Below, piece by piece: positions 1-9,496 of a stretch of 64,000 nt of DNA (the stretch's first letter is position 1; each line of letters opens with the position of its first letter). Source of the DNA: an uncultured Pelagibacteraceae bacterium (GTDB lineage: Bacteria; Pseudomonadota; Alphaproteobacteria; Pelagibacterales; Pelagibacteraceae); contig CACJZT010000005.1 in assembly GCA_902598015.1 (NCBI GenBank), positions 1-64,000 on the forward strand, given 5' to 3'. Made by a program: the position numbers and the translations under genes. The notes beneath the pieces are model-generated. The model was not told the origin of the DNA, did no database searches, and saw only the letters and a list, made by a program, of their open reading frames with translations.

Positions 1-634
1 TAAAAGATTTTTAAACTATGCTAAAAAAAATAAATTGGGTTTTTTAGCACTAGAATATTCTGGTTACGGAAAATCTACAGGTGAATTTACAAAAGGTAAT
101 ATTTCCACTTGGGCAAATGATGCAAAACAGACTATTAAGAATATAGTTAAAAAAAATGATATAATTTTAATAGGTTCTAGTATGGGTGCTTGGATTTCTT
201 TATTATTATTTAAATCAATTAAGAAGCAGATTAAAGGCTTTATAGGAATTGGCTCTGCTCCAGAATTTTTAACAAGAATAATGTGGAAAAAATTTTCAAA
301 AAAGACAAAGAGTGAAATTATCAAAAAAGGTATTAGCAAAATTAAAAATGGTGGGTATGAGTATCTCATAACTAATCAATTAATTAAAGATGCAAGAAAA
401 AAACAAAATAAAGTTTTGAATGTTAATATTCCAATGAAAATACCTGTTACTATGGTCCATGGTCAAAAAGATGAAGTTGTACCAATTAAATACTCAAGAG
501 AAGTTTTAAAAATCTTCAGCAAAGCAAAAAAAAAATTAAATATAATTAAGAAAGGTGACCATAGTCTCTCGTCAAAAAAAAATCTAAATATTATTTGTAA
601 AGAGTTAGATAATATTATTAAAAATACTAACTAG
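1..634 (+). CDS. alpha/beta hydrolase, 5' partial
   Basis: C-terminal ~210 residues of an alpha/beta-hydrolase-fold protein. The reading frame stays open to the left window edge, so the start lies outside; the TTG at 35 is internal. The conserved GYGKS oxyanion/turn region is followed by the nucleophile elbow GSSMG, the acid in HGQKDEVVP and the catalytic His in GDHSL, so the Ser-Asp-His triad is complete. It resembles the small BEM46/YqiA-like serine hydrolases; the substrate cannot be told from sequence. It converges on gltB, and the two stop codons overlap by 8 bp. The fold is certain, the function is not. Confidence 0.8.
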   Translation, partial: KRFLNYAKKNKLGFLALEYSGYGKSTGEFTKGNISTWANDAKQTIKNIVKKNDIILIGSSMGAWISLLLFKSIKKQIKGFIGIGSAPEFLTRIMWKKFSKKTKSEIIKKGISKIKNGGYEYLITNQLIKDARKKQNKVLNVNIPMKIPVTMVHGQKDEVVPIKYSREVLKIFSKAKKKLNIIKKGDHSLSSKKNLNIICKELDNIIKNTN

Positions 635-3600
635 CTTGACCGACTAATTTTTTGTTTGATATAGGATTTTCTAACTTATCTAACATTTCTTTTGGACAAA
701 CTTGGACGAAATTATTTATTTCATTTTCAAAATTCTTAACAATTTTTTTCGAGATTGTTGAATTTGTTTCTATCGCATGCTCATGAATTAATTTCCTTAG
801 ATGCTCAATCCAAAATTTAGTTTCTGGAGTTTGCCAAACTACACTTTCAGGATTTACTTTTTTATCAAATTGATTTTCAGGGTCATAAATAAATGCCATA
901 CCTCCTGTCATGCCAGCTCCAAAATTATCGCCAATATCTCCTAATATAATAATATTTCCGCCTGTCATGTATTCACAACCATTTGAATCACAACCTTCTA
1001 TTACTGCAGTTGCACCTGAATTTCTAACAGCAAATCTCTCTCCTGCTTGTCCTGCAGCTAATAATTTTCCTGAAGTAGCTCCATACAAAACAGTATTTCC
1101 AATAATAGTATTTTCATTTGAAACAAGGTTGCTTTCATCTTGTAATTTAATCACAATAGTTCCACCTGATAATCCTTTGGCAACATAATCATTTGCATCC
1201 CCTTTTAAAATTAGTTTTAATCCTTTAATAGCAAAAGCACCAAAGGATTGGCCCGCTGAACCTTTAAAATTTAATTCGATCGAATTTTCATCAAGATTGT
1301 TATTTCCAAATTTTTTGTACAAATGATAAGAAATTCTAGTACCAACTGCTCTATCGGTATTTTGAATTTCAAATTCTTGATTTACTTTTTCTTTTTTATC
1401 TATTTTGTCTTCTATTTCTGGCCATAATTTTTGATCTAAAGTATCTGGAACAGAATTAATTTCAGGTTTCTCACAATATCTTTTATTTTTTCCAGGATCT
1501 GCCTGAACAAAAAGAGGATTTAAATCTAGATCATCCAAGTTTGGTGATCCTTTGCTTACTTGTCTTAGTAAGTCAGTTCTTCCAATTACTTCATTTAAAG
1601 ATTTGAAACCAAGATCAGCAAGTATTTCTCTTACTTCCTCTGCTATAAATGTAAAAAGGTTTACTACTTTTTCAGGAGTTCCAGTGAATTTCTCTCTTAA
1701 TTTGTCATCTTGTGTGCAAACACCCACTGGACATGTATTTGAATGACATTGTCTGACCATTATACATCCCATTGCTACTAAAGCAGTTGTTGCTACGCCA
1801 AATTCTTCTGCACCCATCATGGCTGCAATTACAACGTCTCTTCCTGTTTTTATTCCACCGTCAGTTCTAAGGGTCACTTGATGTCTCAAGTTATTTAAAG
1901 TCAATACCTGATTTGCTTCTGTTAATCCCATTTCCCAAGGAACTCCAACATATTTAACACTAGTCTGTGGAGTGGCTCCTGTACCTCCTGAGTGCCCTGA
2001 GATTAAAATTATGTCTGCTTTAGCTTTTGCAACTCCAGCAGCTATCGTTCCAATTCCTGATGAAGCAACTAATTTAACTCCAACCCTAGCCTTAGGATTT
2101 ATTTGTTTTAAATCATAAATTAATTGAGCTAGATCTTCAATTGAGTAAATATCATGATGTGGTGGAGGTGATATTAAAGTAACTCCTGGTGTTGAGTGTC
2201 TCAATCTCGCAATTTCATCCGTTACTTTAAAACCTGGTAATTGTCCACCTTCACCTGGTTTAGCGCCCTGTGCAATTTTGATTTCAATCTCATTACAATT
2301 ATTTAAATAATTAATGGTTACTCCAAATCTAGCTGATGCAATTTGTTTAACCCTTGAATTTGCACTATCTCCATTCTCCATAATCTTAAATCTTTTTTCA
2401 TCTTCTCCACCTTCACCACTACAAGATGCACCTTTAATTCTGTTCATACCAACAGCAAGAGTTTCATGTGCTTCTTTAGATAAAGCTCCATGAGACATAC
2501 TTCCACTTCCAAATCTTTTTAATATATTAGATGCAGGCTCAACATTAGATATATCGATAGGATTTTTAGATTTAAAATCTACTAAATCTCTTAAACTTAT
2601 TGGATTTAGATTATAAATACCTTTTGTATATTTTTTATATATTTCATAAGATCCTTGTCCAACCGCAGTTTGTAGTAAATGAATTAGCTTGCCTTGATAC
2701 TGATGTGTTTCGCCATTTTTTCTATATCTGTAAATTCCTCCAATAGGTAAAATATTTGAATTATTGAAAAATGCTTCTTTGTGTATAGTTCTAATTTTCT
2801 TTTCTATTCCTTTTAAACCAATTCCAGAAATCTTTGATAACATCCCAGGAAAGTAATCTTTTACAATTGTTCTGCTTAGTCCCACAGTTTCAAAATTACA
2901 TCCACCTCTGTAAGAACTTAAAACAGAAATTCCCATTTTAGACATTATTTTAAGAAGACCGAGATTGACTGATTTAATGTATCTTGAAACACATTCATCA
3001 AAAGTGAAATTTCCAAATAATTTCTTAGAATGTCTTTGATATAAGCTATCAAAAGCTAAATAAGGGTTCACTGTAGTAGCACCAACACCAATTAATGTTG
3101 CAAAAGAGTGAGTATCTAAAGCATCTCCAGTTTGAACATTAATAGAAACATAACCTCTTAAACCTAATTTAACTAAGTGTGTATTTATTGCCCCTATACA
3201 TAAAAGCATCGGCATTGGCATTCTATTTTCTGAAATACTTTTATCTGATAATATTATTTGTTTAATTCCCTCTCTAACAGCTTGTTCAGATTTAACTTTG
3301 AGTAAATTTATTGATGTCTCCAAATCATCATCTTTGCTGAATGTACAATCTAAAACTTTATTATTATTTCCAAAGAATTTCAAAAATTTTTCAAATTGTG
3401 CATTTGATAATATCGGACTATTTAAGACATAAATATTGTCTTTAGTTAATTTACTAAAATCTAAAATATTACCAAGATTTCCAAATCTTGTCTTTAAACT
3501 CATAACTTTATTTTCTCTTAGAGAGTCTATTGGTGGATTTGTAACCTGACTAAAGTTTTGTCTAAAGTAATGATATAGTGGTCTATATTTGTCAGATAAA

Positions 3601-5123
3601 ACTGCTAAAGGCGTGTCATCACCCATTGAGCCTGTTGCTTCTTTAGCATCTTCTGCCATTGGATGAAGAATTAATTCTAAATCTTCTATGCTATATCCAA
3701 AACAATGTTGAAAATTCCTCAAACTTTGGCCTTCTAGCTCTACTTTTTCAGTTTCTGCCTCTAATTTTTTATCAAGATCAATAATCTGATTGTTGTAATG
3801 CTTATATTCTTTTGAAAGGTAGTTTTTTATTTCATCGTTTGAATATACCTTGCCTTTTTCTATTCTTACTCCTAATATTTCTCCAGGTCCTAATCTTCCT
3901 TTAGATACAATTTTTTTCTCATTTAAATCTATCATTCCTGTTTCACTTCCTGCAAAAAGAAGCTTGTCTCTTGTCACTGTATATCTAAGTGGTCTTAATC
4001 CGTTTCTGTCAGTTGCAACAATTACCCATTCATTATCTGTTGCAGCTATAGCAGCTGGTCCATCCCAAGGCTCCATGGTACTATTTAAAAAATTGAATAG
4101 TTGTTGATGATCTTTTTTTAATACCTTATTTTTTTTTGACCAAGCGTCTGGTATTAACATTAATTTTGCTAGAGGAGCAGGCTGTCCAGAAATATTTAAT
4201 AACTCAAAAACATTATCTAATGATGCAGAGTCAGAATTTCCAGCTGGTATTACAGGCTTAAGATTCTCTATATCTTCGAAAACTGGACTAAACATTTCTT
4301 CTTCGTGGACTTTCATCCAATTAACATTTCCTTTAAGAGTATTTATTTCACCATTATGCGCTATAGATCTAAATGGTTGCGCTAAGTCCCAACTTGGCGC
4401 AGTATTAGTTGAAAATCTTTGGTGAAATATTGCATACCTAGATATAAATCTTTCATCTTTTAAGTCAGTATAAAAATCTGACAAAGCTTCTGCTAAAAAC
4501 ATTCCTTTATAAATGATAGATTTAGAACTAAATGAACATATATAAAAATTATTTAATTGATTATTGAGAGCTTCTTTTTCAATTACTCTTCTAGTTTCAT
4601 ACAATTTTTGTTCCAGAGATTTATTAACAATTTTTTTGTCATCGTATGTGAACAATACTTGAGTAATTTCAGGTCTTGTTTGTTCAGCTTTTTCTCCTAA
4701 GACAGAGGGATCAACAGGAACTTGTCTCCAGCCATAGATGCTAAAATTTCTCTTTGTTAGTTCGCTTTCAACAATAGTTCTGCATTGCTCTTGAGCGCTA
4801 TAATCATTTCTTGGTAAGAAAATCATACCCACACATAGTTCAGAATTATCATGTTTATGACCTGTGACTTCAATTTTTTCCTCAAAGAAATCTTTAGGAA
4901 TTTCAATATGGATTCCAGCACCATCTCCTGTTTTTCCGTCTGCATCGATTGCACCCCTATGCCAAACAGCTTTTAAGGCATCGATTCCATATTCTACGAC
5001 TTTTCTTGATTTTAGACCTTCGGTAGATGCTACTAAACCTACGCCACATGCATCATGTTCCATTTCTTCTGAGTAAACATGATTACTTTTTAAAATTTTT
5101 AAATTTTTATTTCTTAACTTCAT
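627..5123 (-). CDS. gltB: glutamate synthase (NADPH) large subunit
   Basis: Large (alpha) subunit of glutamate synthase, which makes two glutamates from glutamine and 2-oxoglutarate for ammonium assimilation. At 1498 residues it is family length. A 25-residue propeptide precedes Cys26 (HDACGVG), the N-terminal nucleophile of the class II amidotransferase domain (about 26-430). The central domain, the FMN-binding synthase domain (about 800-1190), the 3Fe-4S cysteines in CIMVRQCHSNTCPVGVC and the C-terminal GXGXG beta-helix (about 1260-1450) follow in the normal order. Its ATG overlaps the gltD stop (TAATG), so it is translated downstream of gltD in one operon. No defects seen. Confidence 0.97.
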   Translation of the reverse strand: MKLRNKNLKILKSNHVYSEEMEHDACGVGLVASTEGLKSRKVVEYGIDALKAVWHRGAIDADGKTGDGAGIHIEIPKDFFEEKIEVTGHKHDNSELCVGMIFLPRNDYSAQEQCRTIVESELTKRNFSIYGWRQVPVDPSVLGEKAEQTRPEITQVLFTYDDKKIVNKSLEQKLYETRRVIEKEALNNQLNNFYICSFSSKSIIYKGMFLAEALSDFYTDLKDERFISRYAIFHQRFSTNTAPSWDLAQPFRSIAHNGEINTLKGNVNWMKVHEEEMFSPVFEDIENLKPVIPAGNSDSASLDNVFELLNISGQPAPLAKLMLIPDAWSKKNKVLKKDHQQLFNFLNSTMEPWDGPAAIAATDNEWVIVATDRNGLRPLRYTVTRDKLLFAGSETGMIDLNEKKIVSKGRLGPGEILGVRIEKGKVYSNDEIKNYLSKEYKHYNNQIIDLDKKLEAETEKVELEGQSLRNFQHCFGYSIEDLELILHPMAEDAKEATGSMGDDTPLAVLSDKYRPLYHYFRQNFSQVTNPPIDSLRENKVMSLKTRFGNLGNILDFSKLTKDNIYVLNSPILSNAQFEKFLKFFGNNNKVLDCTFSKDDDLETSINLLKVKSEQAVREGIKQIILSDKSISENRMPMPMLLCIGAINTHLVKLGLRGYVSINVQTGDALDTHSFATLIGVGATTVNPYLAFDSLYQRHSKKLFGNFTFDECVSRYIKSVNLGLLKIMSKMGISVLSSYRGGCNFETVGLSRTIVKDYFPGMLSKISGIGLKGIEKKIRTIHKEAFFNNSNILPIGGIYRYRKNGETHQYQGKLIHLLQTAVGQGSYEIYKKYTKGIYNLNPISLRDLVDFKSKNPIDISNVEPASNILKRFGSGSMSHGALSKEAHETLAVGMNRIKGASCSGEGGEDEKRFKIMENGDSANSRVKQIASARFGVTINYLNNCNEIEIKIAQGAKPGEGGQLPGFKVTDEIARLRHSTPGVTLISPPPHHDIYSIEDLAQLIYDLKQINPKARVGVKLVASSGIGTIAAGVAKAKADIILISGHSGGTGATPQTSVKYVGVPWEMGLTEANQVLTLNNLRHQVTLRTDGGIKTGRDVVIAAMMGAEEFGVATTALVAMGCIMVRQCHSNTCPVGVCTQDDKLREKFTGTPEKVVNLFTFIAEEVREILADLGFKSLNEVIGRTDLLRQVSKGSPNLDDLDLNPLFVQADPGKNKRYCEKPEINSVPDTLDQKLWPEIEDKIDKKEKVNQEFEIQNTDRAVGTRISYHLYKKFGNNNLDENSIELNFKGSAGQSFGAFAIKGLKLILKGDANDYVAKGLSGGTIVIKLQDESNLVSNENTIIGNTVLYGATSGKLLAAGQAGERFAVRNSGATAVIEGCDSNGCEYMTGGNIIILGDIGDNFGAGMTGGMAFIYDPENQFDKKVNPESVVWQTPETKFWIEHLRKLIHEHAIETNSTISKKIVKNFENEINNFVQVCPKEMLDKLENPISNKKLVGQAS

Positions 5124-6556
5124 TAAGCAACTCTAAGTTTTTGTTTACTTTGTAAATAATTATCAATTGATGTTGCGGCATCTCTTCCGTCTTTAATGCC
5201 CCAAACCACTAAAGATGCGCCACGAACTATATCTCCAGCTGCAAAAACTCCCTCTATACTGGTTTCCATTGTATCGAAATCTGCTTTTATTGTTCCCCAT
5301 CTTGATACTTGTAATTTTTCTTCATTAAATAATTTTGGAAGATCTTCAGGATCAAATCCAAGTGCTTTGATTACAAGATCAGCTTTAATTTCAAAATCTG
5401 AATTTTCTTCTACAACTGGTTTTCTTCTACCGCTATCATCTGGCTCACCCAATTTCATTTTATTAACAACTACACTTTCAATTTTATTTGTTCCCTTAAA
5501 CTCTTTAGGGCTTGTTAACCAAATGAATTCAACACCTTCTTCTTCTGCATTGCCAACTTCTCTTGCTGATCCTGGCATATTTTCTCTATCTCTTCTATAT
5601 AAACATTTTACAGATTTAGCATTCTGTCTCACTGAAGTCCTTAGGCAGTCCATTGCTGTATCGCCACCTCCAATTACTACAACGTCTTTGCCTTCAGCAT
5701 TTAAAGTTCCGTTATCAAATAACTCAACTTTATCACCTAGCCCTTTTTTATTTGATGCTGTCAAAAATTCCATTGCAGGGAAAATATTACTCAGATCGTT
5801 ACCAGGTAGATTAACTTCTCTAGCTTTATAAACTCCTGTAGCTATTAAAATTGCATCATGTTTTTCTCTTAACTCCGTCAAGCTGGAATCTTTTCCAACT
5901 TCAAAGTTTAAGACAAATTTAATTCCGCTTTCTTCCAAAAGTTTTATTCTTCTTTGAACAACATGCTTTTCTAATTTAAATCCTGGGATACCATATATTA
6001 GTAGCCCTCCAGCTCTGTCATAACGATCATATATAGTCACCTTGTATCCTTTTTTTCTGAGTTGTTCTCCACAAGCAAGTCCAGCAGGACCAGAACCTAT
6101 AATTCCTACACTCTCATTTTTTTCACTATTTATTTCTATTGGTTTAACCCAACCATTTTCCCAAGCTTTCTCTGTGATATATTTTTCTATTGATCCAATA
6201 GTAACTGTTCCATGACCCGATTGCTCTATTACACAATTTCCTTCGCACAGCCTATCCTGAGGGCAAATTCTTCCACAAACTTCTGGCATGTTGTTTGTGC
6301 TTTGTGATAATTGATAAGCTTCCTCATATCTTCCCTCAGCAGTTAGTTTAAGCCAATCTGGTATATTGTTACTTAATGGACAATGAACTTGGCAAAATGG
6401 TACTCCACATTGGGAACATCTACTTGACTGCTGAACAGCTCTATCTTTTAGAAATTCTTGATATATTTCATCAAAATCCTCTTTTCGGTCTGATATATCT
6501 CTTTTAGGTGGATTTTGTTGACCTATATCAACAAACTTAAGCATTTTTTCTGACAT
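5123..6556 (-). CDS. gltD: glutamate synthase (NADPH) small subunit
   Basis: Beta subunit of glutamate synthase (477 aa, family length), which passes electrons from NADPH through FAD and 4Fe-4S clusters to GltB. The N-terminal ferredoxin-like region has the cysteine sets CSQCGVPFCQVHC and CGRICPQDRLCEGNC. Two Rossmann motifs follow, IIGSGPAGLACG for FAD and VVIGGGDTAMDC for NADPH, with the closing AAGDIVRGASLVVWG motif. It is the first gene of the gltD-gltB operon, divergent from uppP across about 180 bp that must hold both promoters. No riboswitch-like structure was recognised there. Confidence 0.96.
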   Translation of the reverse strand: MSEKMLKFVDIGQQNPPKRDISDRKEDFDEIYQEFLKDRAVQQSSRCSQCGVPFCQVHCPLSNNIPDWLKLTAEGRYEEAYQLSQSTNNMPEVCGRICPQDRLCEGNCVIEQSGHGTVTIGSIEKYITEKAWENGWVKPIEINSEKNESVGIIGSGPAGLACGEQLRKKGYKVTIYDRYDRAGGLLIYGIPGFKLEKHVVQRRIKLLEESGIKFVLNFEVGKDSSLTELREKHDAILIATGVYKAREVNLPGNDLSNIFPAMEFLTASNKKGLGDKVELFDNGTLNAEGKDVVVIGGGDTAMDCLRTSVRQNAKSVKCLYRRDRENMPGSAREVGNAEEEGVEFIWLTSPKEFKGTNKIESVVVNKMKLGEPDDSGRRKPVVEENSDFEIKADLVIKALGFDPEDLPKLFNEEKLQVSRWGTIKADFDTMETSIEGVFAAGDIVRGASLVVWGIKDGRDAATSIDNYLQSKQKLRVA

Positions 6557-6734
6557 GGTGGACGCTGTATATACGATAAAAATTTAATAATAAACAATTA
6601 CAAGGTCATAAATATTGACTAATATTTCACAAAAATTAAGTAAATCAGCTGTTTTTTCTTATTATGCATAGATGGTATGCAAATATGTAATTGCTTTAAT
6701 TTGGTTACAATTTCAATATGAAGTATTCGATATA

Positions 6735-7502
6735 ATGATTTCAAAATATTTGGAGACGCTAATTTTATCAATTATTCAAGGAATATCTGAGTTTATTCCA
6801 GTTAGCTCGTCTGCACATCTTTTAATTATATCAAGATTGAGTGACTTCAATGTTAGCAACCTACAATTAGATATTAGTCTGCATTTAGGTTCTTTGTTAG
6901 CAATTATTTTATTTTTTAGAAAAGAGTTAATAAATATCATTAATAATAAAAATATATTTCTACTAATAATTCTTGGGTCTATACCATTAGTTATTGTTGG
7001 TTATATTTTTTACTCCACAAATTTAATTGATCAATTTAGAAACTTAAAAGTTGTCGCTTGGACAACTTTGATTTTTGGAATTTTATTATACTTTTCAGAT
7101 AAGTTTGAATTGAAAAATAAAATTTCTTCAGGATTAAATATTAAAAGTATTATTATAATAGGGTTATTTCAGATTTTAGCTATCATTCCAGGAGTCAGTA
7201 GATCAGGTATAGTAATTACAGCTTCAAGATTTTTAAAATTTGACAGAGTTGAATCATCAAAGATAGCTTTTTATTTGTCTATTCCAGCTTTAGCAGGTGC
7301 AAGTGTTTTGGGATTTAAAGATGTTATTGATGATCAAATAAATTTTGATGCTATATTTATTTTTTCTACTGCGGCTTCATTTTTATTTTCTTATTTTACA
7401 ATTAAATATTTTCTTATTTATGTTAAAATGTTTAGTTTGAGTTTTTTTGTTATTTATAGAATAGTTTTAAGTATTATTCTTTTTTCAATTATTTACTTAT
7501 GA
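6735..7502 (+). CDS. uppP: undecaprenyl-diphosphatase UppP (BacA)
   Basis: Integral membrane phosphatase that recycles undecaprenyl pyrophosphate to the monophosphate lipid carrier for peptidoglycan synthesis. The two signatures are present: EFIPVSSSAHL near residue 19 and PGVSRSG in the second half, among about seven hydrophobic segments. The frame is open further upstream to 6672, but the family begins a few residues before the first helix, so the ATG at 6735 (255 aa) is chosen. The first of the two paired glutamates of the E. coli enzyme is Gln here, a common alphaproteobacterial variant. It converges on the EamA gene with a 6 bp overlap. Confidence 0.93.
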   Translation: MISKYLETLILSIIQGISEFIPVSSSAHLLIISRLSDFNVSNLQLDISLHLGSLLAIILFFRKELINIINNKNIFLLIILGSIPLVIVGYIFYSTNLIDQFRNLKVVAWTTLIFGILLYFSDKFELKNKISSGLNIKSIIIIGLFQILAIIPGVSRSGIVITASRFLKFDRVESSKIAFYLSIPALAGASVLGFKDVIDDQINFDAIFIFSTAASFLFSYFTIKYFLIYVKMFSLSFFVIYRIVLSIILFSIIYL

Positions 7503-8384
7503 TTTTTTGGACGTTGGAGCAATTTGAGAAAATATTACAGCAATAAGAATTAATACACATCCTATAATATTATTTAAGTTAAGAACTTGACTTAAAATAA
7601 TCCATCCAGCAATTGTTGCAAAGACACCTTCAAGAGAGTAAATTATTGCTGCTGGAGCTTCTTCAATATTTTTTTGTGCAAACATTTGTAAAGTAAAAGC
7701 AATTCCTCCAGATAAGACGCCTGCATATAATATTGAACTATACTCAGTTAAAATTTTTGTAATAACTACTTCCTCTAAAATAAAAGCAAATACAAGAGAT
7801 AAACTAAAAACAAGAGCTGCTTGTAATGCTGCATAAAAAATTGGTATATTAAATTTCTCCATAAATTTTCCAGCGAAAATTATATGTAAAGCCCAAAATA
7901 GTGAGCATAGAATAACTAAAGCATCACCTATCATAATTTCTGAGTTTGAAAAATCACTTAATAGGTAAACACCTATTATACACAAACATATTGAAGGCCA
8001 AAGACTCCAATGGACTTTAATAGAATAAATAAAAAATAATAAAATTGGAACTAATGGAACGTAAAAAACTGTAAAAAAAGCTGCATTAGCTATATTCGTG
8101 TATTGTAATGCGGCTTGCTGCAAGTAGGTGCCCAAAAATAATGATATACCCATTAAAAATAAATATTTTAAAAATAATTTTTTATTAGAATTGATTTCAT
8201 AATTAATTTTTTTTCTTTCTAAAATTAAAGCAATGGGTAGGACTGTAAGAAAACCAACAAAAAATCTAGATGCATTGAATGTTAATGGGCCAATATTGTC
8301 CATGCCTGTGTCTTGAGCAATGAAAGCAGTGCCCCAAATAAATGTTGTTATCAAAGCGCATATAAGCGATGTAGTTTTAGACAT
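7497..8384 (-). CDS. EamA/DMT-family membrane transporter
   Basis: 295-residue drug/metabolite-transporter superfamily protein with about ten hydrophobic helices arranged as two EamA repeats. Typical signs are the early FIWGTAFIAQD segment and the EGVFATIAGW motif in the second repeat. Such permeases export or import small metabolites; the substrate is unknown. It is the last gene of a minus-strand run (aceE, aceF, dioxygenase, this gene), 14 bp after the dioxygenase stop, so co-transcription is likely. That would fit export or uptake of a metabolite related to the dioxygenase, which is only inference. Confidence 0.85.
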   Translation of the reverse strand: MSKTTSLICALITTFIWGTAFIAQDTGMDNIGPLTFNASRFFVGFLTVLPIALILERKKINYEINSNKKLFLKYLFLMGISLFLGTYLQQAALQYTNIANAAFFTVFYVPLVPILLFFIYSIKVHWSLWPSICLCIIGVYLLSDFSNSEIMIGDALVILCSLFWALHIIFAGKFMEKFNIPIFYAALQAALVFSLSLVFAFILEEVVITKILTEYSSILYAGVLSGGIAFTLQMFAQKNIEEAPAAIIYSLEGVFATIAGWIILSQVLNLNNIIGCVLILIAVIFSQIAPTSKKS

Positions 8385-8398
8385 TAATTTAATTAAAT

Positions 8399-9496
8399 TT
8401 AGATAATATTATTCATTCTACAACAGCTATCAAAATCTTCTTTATTGATATAGCAACCAGCCATTTTTCTTATACCTGAAAATGCACCTCTACCATGCAT
8501 TACTCTCCAATTATTAAAAATTAGTAATTCACCAGGTTTTAAAATATGCCTCCACTGATATTGCTTTTGGTTTGCCATCGTATCAAATACTTTAATTGCT
8601 TTATAAAAATTAATTGTTTTTTGATTGGTTTCTCTAAAAGGTGCTCTATCGTAATTGTTAAAACTAATTTGATCAAAATTATTTTTTTCATTTAATTTTA
8701 TTATTGGTCTTTTTGCTTCAAGGCGAACACCATCACCAATATAAGAACCTTTAACTTTTGTATTTGTTAAAGTTTTAAAATGTTTTTTATATTTTTGTTT
8801 GATTTCATTTGCTAATTTAAATCCATCTACCATTATAGAATCTCCACCTTTAGCATCATACTTACAACAAAGCAGTAATTGTAAACCCGGAGCATCATTA
8901 CTATATGTAGAGTCTGTATGTGGTCTCAGTTCTTGGTTTGAATATGCACTGTCTGCTTTTTTATTATTTGATTCAAAAGTCCACAATCCTCCAAAAATTG
9001 AATTTCTGACATAACCTATTTTTTTAGCTATATATTCAACAGAGTTTAAATTCTTTGAACAATTTCTCACGACTGCAAAACCATATATGTGAATTTTTTT
9101 TAATAAATTTTTAAATCCAACTTTAGTTTGTAATTGATTATAGTTAATGAAAATTTGATTTTTTATGTCTTTATCTTTCCAAAATTGAGTATCACTTTTA
9201 GTTTCTTCCTTTTTTAAAGAATTTTTTTTTAAAAATTCATATGAATATTTGATTGGTTTATTTTCATCAGACCATAATATTTCAATGAATTTCCCTTTTT
9301 TTAATAATTTTGCTTTTTTAACTTTGATATTAATGTCTAAATTTGCGGTATAAGTTATTCTTTGATTGGTTTTAAAATCCCAGTTTTCTTTATTTTTAAT
9401 ATGATCTCTTAACCAAATATTAGGAAATGTTTCAAACTTATTGTCATCAAAGTAAAATACAGTTTTATTATTTAAAAGTTTAAAATTTTTAATCAT
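8399..9496 (-). CDS. gamma-butyrobetaine dioxygenase-like 2OG/Fe(II) oxygenase
   Basis: 365-residue Fe(II)/2-oxoglutarate oxygenase of the TauD/TfdA superfamily, with the N-terminal DUF971-like domain seen in gamma-butyrobetaine and trimethyllysine hydroxylases. Iron ligands are H193 and D195 (RPHTDSTY) and H334 (WRVMHGRG); R343 is placed to bind 2-oxoglutarate. The N-terminal domain keeps the PNIWLRD core, but the Cys cluster that binds zinc in the carnitine enzymes is absent. The substrate is therefore uncertain: a betaine-type compound is plausible. Its ATG overlaps the aceF stop by 4 bp, so it is translationally linked to the pyruvate dehydrogenase genes. Confidence 0.82.
   Translation of the reverse strand: MIKNFKLLNNKTVFYFDDNKFETFPNIWLRDHIKNKENWDFKTNQRITYTANLDINIKVKKAKLLKKGKFIEILWSDENKPIKYSYEFLKKNSLKKEETKSDTQFWKDKDIKNQIFINYNQLQTKVGFKNLLKKIHIYGFAVVRNCSKNLNSVEYIAKKIGYVRNSIFGGLWTFESNNKKADSAYSNQELRPHTDSTYSNDAPGLQLLLCCKYDAKGGDSIMVDGFKLANEIKQKYKKHFKTLTNTKVKGSYIGDGVRLEAKRPIIKLNEKNNFDQISFNNYDRAPFRETNQKTINFYKAIKVFDTMANQKQYQWRHILKPGELLIFNNWRVMHGRGAFSGIRKMAGCYINKEDFDSCCRMNNII

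Noticed and set aside
910-1746. Plus-strand ORFs antisense to gltB
   Set aside because: They lie inside an intact, well-matched gene and show no domain or start signal.
6672-6734. 21-residue N-terminal extension of uppP
   Set aside because: The family starts just before the first helix; the extra codons precede the ATG at 6735 and lie in the promoter region.
6557-6734. Possible riboswitch in the gltD-uppP gap
   Set aside because: No conserved aptamer pattern or strong stem recognised in this AT-rich spacer.
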